This document shows, piece after piece, positions 1 to 7,145 of a stretch of DNA of 8,013 nucleotides. Origin of the DNA: JAWLFY01 sp964462125 (lineage in GTDB: Bacteria; Planctomycetota; Planctomycetia; Pirellulales; Pirellulaceae); NCBI GenBank assembly GCA_964462125.1, contig CAYWXT010000258.1:1-8013 (forward strand). The letters are read 5' to 3'. Made by a program: the position numbers and the translations under genes. Position 1 is the stretch's first letter. Every line of letters begins with the position of its first letter. The notes beneath the pieces were generated by a model, which saw only the letters and a program-made list of their open reading frames with translations, had not been told where the DNA came from and searched no databases.

Positions 1-985
1 GCCTCAGGTAATCGAGCGTCATCTCGTCGACCGGGAAGAAGCCCATCGTGGCGCCGTATTCGGGCGCCATGTTGGCGATGGTCGCCCGGTCGGCGACGCC
101 CATCTTCGATATCCCCGGGCCGAAGAACTCGACAAACTTACCCACGACCCCTTCCTGGCGCAGGATCTCCACCACCCGCAGCACCATGTCGGTCGCGGTT
201 GCACCGGCCGGCAGGGCGCCGTCGAGTTCAAAACCGATCACTTCAGGCATCAACATGTACAACGGCTGACCGAGCATATTCGCTTCGGCTTCGATCCCGC
301 CGACCCCCCAGCCGAGCACACCCAGGCCGTTGATCATCGTGGTGTGGCTGTCGGTCCCCACCAAGGTATCGGGGCTCGCGACGAGCCCGTCTTCGGTCTC
401 CTTCAGCCCGACGACGCGGGCCAAATATTCCAGGTTGACCTGATGGACGATCCCCACGTTGGGCGGCACGACGCGGAAGTTCTGAAACGCTTGCTGGCCC
501 CAGCGGAGGAACTCGTATCGCTCGCGGTTTCGCTGGAATTCGATCTCTACATTTTGCGACAAGGAGGTCGCGGAACCGAAGAAATCGACTTGCACCGAGT
601 GGTCGATCACGAGGTCGACCGGAATCAGCGGATTGATCTTATTGGGGTCGCCCCCGATCCGCTGCATCGCCGAACGCATCGCCGCCAGGTCGACCACCGC
701 GGGGACGCCGGTGAAGTCTTGCAGCACCACGCGAAACGGTTTGAAGGGAACCTCATGCTTGGCCGGGGCGGCCGCGTTCCAGCCCGCCAAGTTCTTGACG
801 TCCTGCTCGGTGACCGAGAAACCGTCACAGTTTCGCAACACGGCTTCCAGCAGCAGGCGGATGGAGAAGGGGAGTCGGCTGACCTCCCCCAATCCGGCCT
901 CCTCGAGCCGGTTGAGCCGGTACAGGGTGGCGGTTCCATTGCCGGTAGCAAACGGGTCTCGGGCTCCAAAGGGATCAGACGTCAC
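1..985 (-). CDS. acnA: Aconitate hydratase A, N-terminal part (truncated by window edge)
   Basis: Aconitase isomerises citrate to isocitrate through cis-aconitate in the TCA cycle, in the cytoplasm, using a [4Fe-4S] cluster. The 328 residues visible match the AcnA/IRP-type family throughout: QDFTGVPAVVDLAAMR (89-104), PVDLVIDHSVQVD (122-134), HQVNLEYL (181-188), TLVGTDSHTTMINGLGVLGW (207-226) followed by GVGGIEAEA, then VVGKFVEFFGPG and ADRATIANMAPEYGAT (298-313). AcnA is usually about 900 residues, so roughly the last 570, including the three cluster-ligating cysteines, lie outside the window. The reading frame is intact. I place the start at a GTG (complement 983-985), giving V/M-T-S-D-P-F; no in-frame ATG exists near this position, and only a weak GAG-like ribosome site precedes it. 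The gene is divergent from the unknown gene at 1187. The family call is very secure; the exact start is less so. Confidence 0.96.
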   Translation of the reverse strand, partial: MTSDPFGARDPFATGNGTATLYRLNRLEEAGLGEVSRLPFSIRLLLEAVLRNCDGFSVTEQDVKNLAGWNAAAPAKHEVPFKPFRVVLQDFTGVPAVVDLAAMRSAMQRIGGDPNKINPLIPVDLVIDHSVQVDFFGSATSLSQNVEIEFQRNRERYEFLRWGQQAFQNFRVVPPNVGIVHQVNLEYLARVVGLKETEDGLVASPDTLVGTDSHTTMINGLGVLGWGVGGIEAEANMLGQPLYMLMPEVIGFELDGALPAGATATDMVLRVVEILRQEGVVGKFVEFFGPGISKMGVADRATIANMAPEYGATMGFFPVDEMTLDYLR

Positions 986-1174
986 GGCGGATTCTCGGTC
1001 GCTGGAAACAAGGCAAAGACACGAATCGGTCAGTTTAGCGATCCGCGCTGATCTTGTCGCGACCGCCATCGCCGGGGAAGTCTGGGGAAGCTCGGGTGAC
1101 TTTCGGGGTCGTCCGCCTTCGCGTGGTCATTCCGGATCTGAAGGGTCGATATCCAGATGCACCACCCGCATTCC

Positions 1175-1182
1175 GAGAGGAG
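1175..1182 (+). promoter_or_regulatory. Shine-Dalgarno sequence of the gene at 1187
   Basis: GAGAGGAG lies four bases before the ATG at 1187. This is the clearest ribosome binding site in the window. It decides in favour of 1187 over the in-frame ATG 30 bases upstream (1157), which has no such site. Confidence 0.6.
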
Positions 1183-1186
1183 CCTG

Positions 1187-1945
1187 ATGAACGTTGCCCG
1201 CTTGTCGCCCCGCCGCGACCGATCTTCTGCCCGCCGGCCCTCGGCCCTTTGGCGAGTCGTCACCGACCGTCTGTGCCAAGATCGGCTGCCGTGGCCGCTT
1301 CGATTCCCGCTCCGGCTGGCTCTGGCGGGTGCCGTCGCGGCGGCATCCTTCGCGATCGAGCTGCCACCCTTGCAGGGCGCTGAGTGGCAGGGAACGCCGT
1401 GGGCTACCTATGGACGCGACCATGAAGCGGTCTGCCGCAGACCGGGACCTGTGTTCCGAACTTTGGATGCGGTCGCCGGCGGCATCGAGCGGCTGTTCCA
1501 CTTGGACCGGCAGCAGCATGCCTGTGATGAGTTGCAGTGCGATGACGCTTGCGACACGGCGACGCTGCGAGCACTCGAGCTACAACCGGGGGAGGTGATT
1601 CATCTGGATCGATCACCGCAGGCACCGGCACCGGACCGGCAGGCTCCGGATCGACAGCGATTGGAGCCGCTGCCGCCGCCCGGGTCGCCGTCGAACCGGC
1701 GGCGCCAGGAAAACCGGACGCGCCCGGAAACCCAAGAAGATGGCTCCATATTTGACGCCTTATCGGACCCGTTCGAGGACGACGCCGCCAGCCTCCGTCG
1801 CCGACCCGGTGGGTCCGGCGGTTCGCGCGAGCACCGAAAGATGCGCCCGATCTCCGAGACGACCGCGCCGCTGATGCGACTCGATCCGCCCGTGCGTCAA
1901 ACGACCGGTGCTTCCTCTCGCCGTACGGCTGCTCACGTGCGCTAG
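1187..1945 (+). CDS. Hypothetical exported or membrane-anchored protein with Cys-Asp motif
   Basis: I do not recognise a named family. The 252-residue product has a basic N-terminus of about 43 residues, then a hydrophobic stretch (about 44-58, LALAGAVAAASFAIE), consistent with an unusually late signal peptide or a single membrane anchor. A short ordered segment follows, with RTLDAVAGGIERLFH (91-105) and the cluster CDELQCDDACD (C113, C118, C122). From about residue 143 the protein becomes Pro/Arg/Asp-rich and is probably disordered, interrupted by an acidic patch IFDALSDPFEDD (188-199). The intact frame, strong ribosome site, signal-like segment and absence of a better opposite-strand ORF argue that it is real. 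It converges on the glycosyltransferase gene, with 27 bases between the two stops and no obvious terminator hairpin. From memory, similar secreted Cys/Asp-motif proteins occur in planctomycetes; I infer envelope location but no function. Confidence 0.72.
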   Translation: MNVARLSPRRDRSSARRPSALWRVVTDRLCQDRLPWPLRFPLRLALAGAVAAASFAIELPPLQGAEWQGTPWATYGRDHEAVCRRPGPVFRTLDAVAGGIERLFHLDRQQHACDELQCDDACDTATLRALELQPGEVIHLDRSPQAPAPDRQAPDRQRLEPLPPPGSPSNRRRQENRTRPETQEDGSIFDALSDPFEDDAASLRRRPGGSGGSREHRKMRPISETTAPLMRLDPPVRQTTGASSRRTAAHVR

Positions 1946-1972
1946 GCTCTCACATTTGATAAGCCCACGATT

Positions 1973-3142
1973 TCACACAGAACCGAGTTGGCGATAGAGC
2001 TGCCGATAGGCGTCGATCATGGCGGTGATCGAAAAGGATCGCGCGACGTGTCGACGGTTCGCATGGCCGATCGCATCGGCGAGTTCCGGATCGCTCAACA
2101 GTTGTTCGGCGAGGGCCGCCATCCCCGCGTCGTCGCCGCGGGCAAAGGTTTGCTGTTGGCGGTTCTCGACCAGTAACTCCTCGATCCCTTCGACGCGGCT
2201 GCCGACCACTGGGCGTCCGGCCGCCATCGCTTCGAGTACCACATTCGGCATCCCTTCGTAGTGGCTGGGGAGAATCAAGAGTCGGGCGGCTCGGAGCAAC
2301 GGGGCGACCTCCGGCTGCCAGCCCAGCAGTTGCACCCGGTCCTCGCCGACCGACTCGCACCACTGGCGTAACGGCTGACGCAACGGGCCGTTACCGACGA
2401 GCAACAATTTGCGAGTCGATCCGGCTGGGGCAAGCCGATCAATCTGACGCTGCAGCAGCTCAATCCCTTTCTGGGGATGCAAGCGGCCGAGGAACAGGGT
2501 CACCTCGGCCCGGTCGGGCCAGCCGAGTTGCGACCAGGCATACGGTGCTGCCTCGGCAAAGCGGACAACATCGACCCCGTTGGGAATCACCCGAGTCCGC
2601 GGTGCGTCAGCGCCCAATCGATCAACGGCGAAGCGGCGAACGGCCTCGCTAACGCACACCAGCCGAGCCATCTTGCCCACGGCGGTGCGCTCGATCAGGC
2701 AACGCAGCGGTCTTGGTTCGGCGATCCGCAGGCCGCCGACGCAGTTCGCAATCCCCTCGGCCCGCGCGGCATGGGTCCCCAACACGTTGGCGTGATAGAG
2801 AAATGTTTGACACAGTTGCGGCGGGTCGTGGCGGAACCAGCGGCGGAGCTTGCGATAGCAGCCAGGCAGCGAGCGAAGGCCGACCAGACCACCGCACTCG
2901 ACGGAAATGCCCGATCTCTGCAATCGTTCCACCAGCATCCCTTGCGGACCTTCCGGAAGCGGCCCGAGAGAGAACACTCGCACCCGAGTCTCTTGATTCA
3001 CCCGAGTCTCTTGATTCACCCGGGTCTCTTGATTCACCCGGGTCTCCTGGCTCGCCAATCCCACGGCAAGTTCTGTCAGGCATCGCTCGGCACCGCCGAC
3101 GAACAGTTCGGTGATGACGAAGTCGACCCGCATTGCACTCAC
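1973..3142 (-). CDS. GT4-type glycosyltransferase, last gene of the six-gene operon
   Basis: This 389-residue GT-B fold enzyme should transfer a sugar from a nucleotide donor to an acceptor, probably in cell-surface polysaccharide or lipid synthesis at the cytoplasmic face; the sugar and acceptor cannot be read from the sequence. Family signs are the N-terminal loop VGGAER (15-20), VSEAVR (164-169), IPNGVD (186-191), the linker/donor-domain motif FLGRLHPQKG (217-226), and the EX7E donor-site motif in YEGMPNVVLEAMAAGRPVV (E296 and E304). Length is normal for the family. The start is GTG at 3140-3142, overlapping the folP stop as GTGA; an in-frame TGA directly precedes it, so no earlier start is possible. 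ATG at 3133 is the alternative. Residues 32-54 consist of QETRV repeated four times with Asn spacers, an insertion where the helix-1 to strand-2 loop should be (see repeat entry). Confidence 0.92.
   Translation of the reverse strand: MSAMRVDFVITELFVGGAERCLTELAVGLASQETRVNQETRVNQETRVNQETRVRVFSLGPLPEGPQGMLVERLQRSGISVECGGLVGLRSLPGCYRKLRRWFRHDPPQLCQTFLYHANVLGTHAARAEGIANCVGGLRIAEPRPLRCLIERTAVGKMARLVCVSEAVRRFAVDRLGADAPRTRVIPNGVDVVRFAEAAPYAWSQLGWPDRAEVTLFLGRLHPQKGIELLQRQIDRLAPAGSTRKLLLVGNGPLRQPLRQWCESVGEDRVQLLGWQPEVAPLLRAARLLILPSHYEGMPNVVLEAMAAGRPVVGSRVEGIEELLVENRQQQTFARGDDAGMAALAEQLLSDPELADAIGHANRRHVARSFSITAMIDAYRQLYRQLGSV
2981..3049 (-). repeat. In-frame 18-bp minisatellite, four copies, in the glycosyltransferase
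   Basis: Four tandem units, the last one partial, read CAR GAG ACY CGG GTG AAT in the coding direction and give QETRV separated by N. The first unit begins CAG, the rest CAA; two units have ACC and two ACT. The fourth ends before the Asn codon and runs into RVFSLGP. Because the unit is 18 bases, gain or loss of copies keeps the frame and only changes loop length. Confidence 0.93.
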
Positions 3143-4008
3143 TCACGACCTGGACCAAGACCACCGGCGGCTTCGAACAGTCGCAGCGCGTCAACGGTTG
3201 GTTTCACGTCATGCACGCGGAGCACGTGGGCGCCGGCGCGGGCTGCCGCCAGGGAAACTCCCAGGGTTCCGGCCATGCGATCGGCTTGGTTGTCACCGAG
3301 CATGTGGGCGATGAACCCTTTGCGGGAGTGTCCGATCAGGATCGGCGAACCGAGCCGAACGAATTGCGAGGTCGCGCGCAGCAGGGCCAAGTTGTGCTCA
3401 TGCGTTTTGCCAAACCCGATTCCGGGGTCGAGGCAGATCCGTGCCGGAGCGATCCCGAGCGAGATACAAGCCTCGCGCCGCGCGATCAGATAGCCGCGGA
3501 TCTCAGCGACCACGTCGTCATAGGCCGGATCGTCCTGCATCGTCTGCGGGGTTCCCCACATATGCATCACGCAGACGCCGACTTCGGAATCGCGGGCCAC
3601 CTCGGGCATCCGAGGATCCCCTTCCAATCCGGTCACGTCATTGATGATCTCCGCTCCCGCAGCGATCGCCGCCTCCGCCACCGCCGCTTTGCCCGTATCA
3701 ATGCTGATCGGAATCGACAGCCGTCCGCGGAGCGACTCGATGACGGGCAACACCCGATCGATCTCTTCACCGGCATCGACGGGGGTGCTGTAGGGACGCG
3801 TGCTTTCGCCGCCGATATCGATCAGGTCTGCCCCATCGGCCTGCATCTGCAAAGCCGCTTCCGCGGCAACCCGAGGATCTTGATGTCGGCCGCCATCGGA
3901 GAAGCTGTCGGGGGTGACGTTCAAGATTCCCATCACTAGCGGCCGGCGGCGGAGGCGAAGCTGCCGTCGCCCCAAATCCCAGGCCTGTGGGTCGGGCGCG
4001 TCACTCAC
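3139..4008 (-). CDS. folP: Dihydropteroate synthase
   Basis: DHPS condenses 6-hydroxymethyl-7,8-dihydropterin pyrophosphate with p-aminobenzoate to form dihydropteroate in cytoplasmic folate synthesis; it is the sulfonamide target. At 289 residues it is of normal family length, and all signature motifs are present in order: MGILNVTPDSFSDGG (26-40), DIGGESTRP (64-72), SIDTGK (102-107), NDVTG (123-127), CVMHMWGTP (146-154), LDPGIGFGK (193-201), GHSRKGF (226-232) and RVHD (264-267), so it should be active. The TIM-barrel pterin and phosphate-binding residues (Asn30, Asp104, Asn123, Asp194, Lys230, Arg264) are all there. It starts at GTG (complement 4006-4008), which overlaps the stop of the LptE-like gene as GTGA. 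It ends by overlapping the glycosyltransferase start in the same way. No other folate gene is nearby. Confidence 0.97.
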   Translation of the reverse strand: MSDAPDPQAWDLGRRQLRLRRRPLVMGILNVTPDSFSDGGRHQDPRVAAEAALQMQADGADLIDIGGESTRPYSTPVDAGEEIDRVLPVIESLRGRLSIPISIDTGKAAVAEAAIAAGAEIINDVTGLEGDPRMPEVARDSEVGVCVMHMWGTPQTMQDDPAYDDVVAEIRGYLIARREACISLGIAPARICLDPGIGFGKTHEHNLALLRATSQFVRLGSPILIGHSRKGFIAHMLGDNQADRMAGTLGVSLAAARAGAHVLRVHDVKPTVDALRLFEAAGGLGPGRE

Positions 4009-4673
4009 CAGCGGACTTCCATTTCCGAGACGATCCGTTGAGCCAACTCTTCGATCGCCGACTGCGTCGCCGTATCGATCGACTGGCCCGCCTCCGGGAC
4101 GAACCGCGAGTCCTGGCCGAAGCCGATCAGACCGCCGTCGTCGGGGATCACGTTGTTCGACATCAGTCGTTCCCCCTGGCGTCCGGTCCAGGTCGCCTGG
4201 ACCGAAACGGCTGCATCAAAAGCACGGGGGTCGTCGTCGGCCGTTTCGGTCAGCACCCGCTTGGTTTCGTTCACGACCCGGACGGTCAAGGTGCTATCGG
4301 CCCACGGGTCTCCGGTCACCTTGTAGGGCGTTCTCAATTCGATTTCCCGAACCAGCGCCTCGGTGAGCCGCAGTCCCAAGTCATGCCGGAAGGTCCCGTT
4401 GCGGACGACCGGCACATGCACCGTTCGAATCCCGGGACGATGCATGGTTTGAGAACCGAAACGGTACGGTGCGCATCCGGTGGCGCCAGTCGCCAGGGCG
4501 ATCAGGGCTGCAAGCAGGACGGCGCCGTTGCCTCCGCCACTGGGCCGCTCGCTCGGCATCGGCTTGGTTTGAATGCCGCTCCCCGCACGTGTGATCACAC
4601 CGCGCCTCGTGGAACTCGCGGAACGTTCCTGCTGTTGAGAAGTCTCCGCGACGTCGCGTACGGACCGGATCAT
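4005..4673 (-). CDS. LptE-like outer-membrane lipoprotein
   Basis: The 222-residue product resembles the LptE family, the lipoprotein that plugs and assembles the LptD channel for lipopolysaccharide insertion in the outer membrane. Evidence is the lipobox region LATGATGC (Cys67, immediately followed by APYRFG), then the family-typical IRTVHVPVVRNGTFRHDLG (82-100), LTEALVREIELRTPYKV (103-119), and a C-terminal helix with IEELAQRIVSEME. LptE is poorly conserved, so the family call rests on pattern rather than catalytic residues. The start at 4673 overlaps the upstream stop as ATGA and places 50 polar residues before the hydrophobic core, very long for a signal peptide. An in-frame ATG at 4559 (Met39) would give a conventional 28-residue lipoprotein signal. 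Which start is used is unresolved; I keep 4673 because of the operon overlap. Confidence 0.82.
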   Translation of the reverse strand: MIRSVRDVAETSQQQERSASSTRRGVITRAGSGIQTKPMPSERPSGGGNGAVLLAALIALATGATGCAPYRFGSQTMHRPGIRTVHVPVVRNGTFRHDLGLRLTEALVREIELRTPYKVTGDPWADSTLTVRVVNETKRVLTETADDDPRAFDAAVSVQATWTGRQGERLMSNNVIPDDGGLIGFGQDSRFVPEAGQSIDTATQSAIEELAQRIVSEMEVRW

Positions 4674-6061
4674 CGCAGGACGCTCTCCTCCGACGGCTCC
4701 GGCTCAGGAACCGCCAGCTCCAAGGGGCTGTTGCGGGCGCCGTTGTTGAAGATTTTGGTCAGGAACGAGAGGTGTCGCACCGGCACCGCAGGACGGTCGG
4801 CGATTTCCGTCAACCGCTCCCGGGCCGTCTCGGCAAATGGGGTCTTGCCGTGTTGATCCAGCAGTGCCTGGTAGTACTTCGCCGCGGCGCGGTATTCATG
4901 GCGTTTGTCGCGGTACTGCGCCCGCGTGAACAGTTTTTCCGCCTTGTGGTAGGAGATTCGAGCCGCGGCTCGGGCCAGGATGTCGGCATATTTCTGCTCC
5001 CGCAGCCGATCGGGGAACCGCGTCCGGGTTTGCTTGACCAGCTTGTCGGCTTCGTCCAACAACAGGTTGCTGTATTCCGGGCCGACGTAGAGCTCCAGCT
5101 TGCACTGAATTCCAAGCAAATGAGCCAGGAACAGGTGATCGCTGTCGGTGTAGGTCTCGCGTAGGTCGGTCAGGAACTCATCGGCCTCGTCGTATTTTTC
5201 CTGGCGGATGAACTCCGCCGCTGCCGCCATGGTGGCGTCATCGGCGAGCCGGCCGGTGGGATCGTCAAAGCGGATCTGGTCGAGCACGCGGACGGCATGT
5301 CCCTCCACGTCGAGCTTGGGACGTTTGGAATCGGTTAAATTGGGGATCCAGCTCCCGCCGCTCGCCTTCTCCGTTTCGATCCAATACCGGCTGATGTTGA
5401 ACAGCCGCGCGGCCGCACGATCAGCGTGGCGATTCCGTGGATAATCCTTCTGCAGCTTTTGATAGGATTCGGCCGCGTCGGTCAGACGGTCGGCGAAGAA
5501 CTGGCTCTCGGCCAACATGAATTGAGCGTCTTGTCCGAGCGCTGAGTCGGGGGCGATGTTGGAGGCTTGCTTGAACTGTTTGGCCGCTTGGGTGAACAAC
5601 CGCTGCGCCTCTTCCCGCGGCAGCGTCTCGGCTTGCCGGAATAACGCGTCCCCTTCCTGGTACAGCGTCTTCCCACGCTCCTGGGCATCGACCGATCGGC
5701 CGGTCATCCAATCGGGAATCCGGAAGGGAGAAAACTGGCTCGCCAGCGATGTCGCTTCTGGATTTGATTCTGAAGTCGGTTCGGAGGTCGCCTCGCCACT
5801 GTTGCTTTGGGCTCTGTCCCTCGGGGCCCTTTGAGCCACGTCTGCACCAGCGTCCGATTCGCCCGACGTTTGCTGAATCGGTTCCGGCTGCGACGGTTCG
5901 CTGGCAGCCGCTGACGACGGCGCAATCCCCCACAATTGTGCGGGCGACTGGGGAGTGGTGCGACAGCCAAGTGCGCAGGTCATCACGCCGAGAAGTGTCA
6001 TCAGAACAAATCGGGGCGAGCGGCGAGCGTGGCTCATCCGGGGTGACTCTGTTCGCGTCAT
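4670..6061 (-). CDS. BamD-like tetratricopeptide lipoprotein
   Basis: The 463-residue protein looks like an enlarged relative of BamD/YbgF-type TPR lipoproteins, scaffolds for outer-membrane protein assembly. The N-terminus has Arg residues, a hydrophobic segment FVLMTLLGVMTCALGC (18-33) and Cys33 as the likely lipidated residue; the lipobox (ALGC) is non-ideal. A Ser/Glu/Gln-rich linker spans about 34-110. TPR-like helices begin at about 130: GKTLYQEGDALFRQAE, then AAKQFKQASNIAPDSALGQDAQFMLAES, then TDAAESYQKLQKDYPRNRHAD (195-214), the classic BamD/YbgF pattern. Further helical repeats run to about 420, with YQALLDQHGKTPFAETARERL (397-417). BamD itself is about 245 residues, so this is nearly twice as long. 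The start overlaps the recO stop (ATGA); Met9 is an alternative. Specific membership of a Bam complex is inference. Confidence 0.82.
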   Translation of the reverse strand: MTRTESPRMSHARRSPRFVLMTLLGVMTCALGCRTTPQSPAQLWGIAPSSAAASEPSQPEPIQQTSGESDAGADVAQRAPRDRAQSNSGEATSEPTSESNPEATSLASQFSPFRIPDWMTGRSVDAQERGKTLYQEGDALFRQAETLPREEAQRLFTQAAKQFKQASNIAPDSALGQDAQFMLAESQFFADRLTDAAESYQKLQKDYPRNRHADRAAARLFNISRYWIETEKASGGSWIPNLTDSKRPKLDVEGHAVRVLDQIRFDDPTGRLADDATMAAAAEFIRQEKYDEADEFLTDLRETYTDSDHLFLAHLLGIQCKLELYVGPEYSNLLLDEADKLVKQTRTRFPDRLREQKYADILARAAARISYHKAEKLFTRAQYRDKRHEYRAAAKYYQALLDQHGKTPFAETARERLTEIADRPAVPVRHLSFLTKIFNNGARNSPLELAVPEPEPSEESVLR

Positions 6062-6822
6062 GCGGTCGGTTCCGTCCGAATCGCGGTGGGCAGGAAGGGC
6101 TGCATCCGGGGCACAACCCCAAGCTGGTTTTGGATGTATCGGTTCATCACGGCCCGAAACTCACCGTAGAGGGCAGGATCGATGCGAATCGGCAACGGCA
6201 ATGTCTCGGTTTGCAAATAGCGCAACAGTTCAACCACTTCGCGGCGGACCGATACGATCTGTCGCTGTCGTGGACGGCACTCCGGGCAGATAATTCCCCC
6301 TTGCTCGTGGGAGAACGCCAGCCGGGGTGAAGCGGGGACGTCCCCCCCGCAACTCGTGCAACGGTCCGTACGGGGATGGAGCCCTGCCAACCGTAGCCAT
6401 TGGGCGTCGAAGTAGGCGAGCGATGTGGCGACGTCTCCCGAGCCATCGATTTCCTGGAGTGTTCGGATGGTCAATTCGTACAGGTCGGCCTGTGGGTCGT
6501 GTTCTTCAGTTACCAACCGCAGCATTTCTGCGAGATAGTAACCGGCGTAGGTCCGCTCCAGGGAACGCTCGGCGCCGCGAAATCGGCGCAGCAGCTTGGC
6601 TTCCGTGAGCAGATCGAGCGTGCCGGCACGCTTGCGGATGACGACTACACGACAGACGGCCAACAGGTCAAGCGCGCCTTCGAAGGGGCCTTTCGGCCGC
6701 CGCGCCCCCTTGGCGATCGCCGAGACACGTCCCAGGTCGTGCGTCAGCAAGGTGACGATCAGACTCGTTTCGCTGTACTCGACCGTCCGCAGCACGATCG
6801 CCTTGGTCTGCTCCGAGGACAC
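6058..6822 (-). CDS. recO: DNA repair protein RecO
   Basis: RecO binds single-stranded DNA and SSB and, with RecR, loads RecA at gaps during recombinational repair in the RecF pathway. At 254 residues it is of normal length. The N-terminal OB-fold (1-80) shows KAIVLRTVEYSETSLIVTLLT and GRVSAIAKGARRPKGPFEGAL (31-51), both typical. The central helical region includes SLERTYAGYYLAEM (87-100). A four-cysteine zinc-binding element is complete: CTSC (155-158) and CPEC (179-182), as in Deinococcus-type RecO. It starts at GTG (complement 6820-6822), sharing one base with the TAG stop of the preceding TPR gene, and its own stop overlaps the next gene's ATG. No recF or recR is visible here. The short basic C-terminal end is unremarkable. 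Confidence 0.96.
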   Translation of the reverse strand: MSSEQTKAIVLRTVEYSETSLIVTLLTHDLGRVSAIAKGARRPKGPFEGALDLLAVCRVVVIRKRAGTLDLLTEAKLLRRFRGAERSLERTYAGYYLAEMLRLVTEEHDPQADLYELTIRTLQEIDGSGDVATSLAYFDAQWLRLAGLHPRTDRCTSCGGDVPASPRLAFSHEQGGIICPECRPRQRQIVSVRREVVELLRYLQTETLPLPIRIDPALYGEFRAVMNRYIQNQLGVVPRMQPFLPTAIRTEPTA

Positions 6823-7145
6823 TACAGTTCGCCACGCTGGCCGAGCATCCCCAAAAACTCGCTCATTTCTGCCGCAGCATGGGAATCCCCCTGGGCCTGC
6901 GCCTGTTCGATGCCGTCGCGCAAAAAAGTGCGGGCTTCGTCGACCCGCTCCAGATCCGCTAACTGCTGCGCCGCCATAAAGAAGGCTGGGACATACGGTG
7001 TCGCTTCCCGTGTCAGCTCGCCCAGCTTCTCAAGACTCTGCTCGTGATTGCCTTCCTGGCGAAGTTCCATCGCCAAGCTGTACCGCAGGAACAGGTCGCC
7101 GGGGGTGTCGGCCAACATCGCTTCGATCTTCTCTTTTCGATTCAT
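6822..7145 (-). CDS. Small TPR protein, first gene of the operon
   Basis: The 107-residue soluble protein has no signal peptide or membrane segment and is made almost entirely of two TPR-like helix pairs: about 16-49 (GDLFLRYSLAMELRQEGN, then HEQSLEKLGEL) and about 51-84 (VPAFFMAAQQLADLERVDEA, then RTFLRDGIEQA). TPRs mediate protein-protein contacts; the partner is unknown. The N-terminus MNRKEKIEAMLADTPGDLFL matches a type of short TPR protein I recall from planctomycetes. Its stop (TAG) shares a base with the recO GTG start, implying coupled translation and stable co-expression. The start is ATG at 7145; an obvious Shine-Dalgarno is lacking. It faces the divergent intergenic region at 7146-7323, so the operon promoter should lie there. 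Confidence 0.85.
   Translation of the reverse strand: MNRKEKIEAMLADTPGDLFLRYSLAMELRQEGNHEQSLEKLGELTREATPYVPAFFMAAQQLADLERVDEARTFLRDGIEQAQAQGDSHAAAEMSEFLGMLGQRGEL

Noticed and set aside
344..1051. 235-codon plus-strand open frame opposite aconitase
   Set aside because: Aconitase on the minus strand is unambiguous throughout this stretch.
986..1186. Promoters between acnA and the gene at 1187
   Set aside because: Divergent layout predicts them, but I could not find a -35/-10 pair with acceptable spacing on either strand.
1946..1972. Bidirectional terminator between the convergent genes
   Set aside because: Only 27 bases, with no stable hairpin or T tract visible; the nearby GCCGTACGGC palindrome at 1920-1929 lies inside the plus-strand gene and has no T run after it.
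2981..3049. Tandem repeats as a possible CRISPR array
   Set aside because: Units are contiguous with no spacers, only 18 bases long, and in frame within a coding gene.
2477..3493. 338-codon plus-strand open frame opposite the glycosyltransferase and folP
   Set aside because: Mirror of two well-recognised minus-strand genes; the translation has no domain-like pattern and crosses the gene boundary. Long antisense frames are common in G+C-rich DNA.
4589..4600. Perfect 12-base palindrome GTGTGATCACAC, resembling CRP half-sites
   Set aside because: CRP-type sites need about six bases between TGTGA and TCACA; here there are none, and it lies inside the LptE-like coding region, not near a promoter.
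3987..4856. 289-codon plus-strand open frame opposite the LptE-like gene
   Set aside because: Spans parts of three recognised minus-strand genes with shadow-like composition; no supporting motif.
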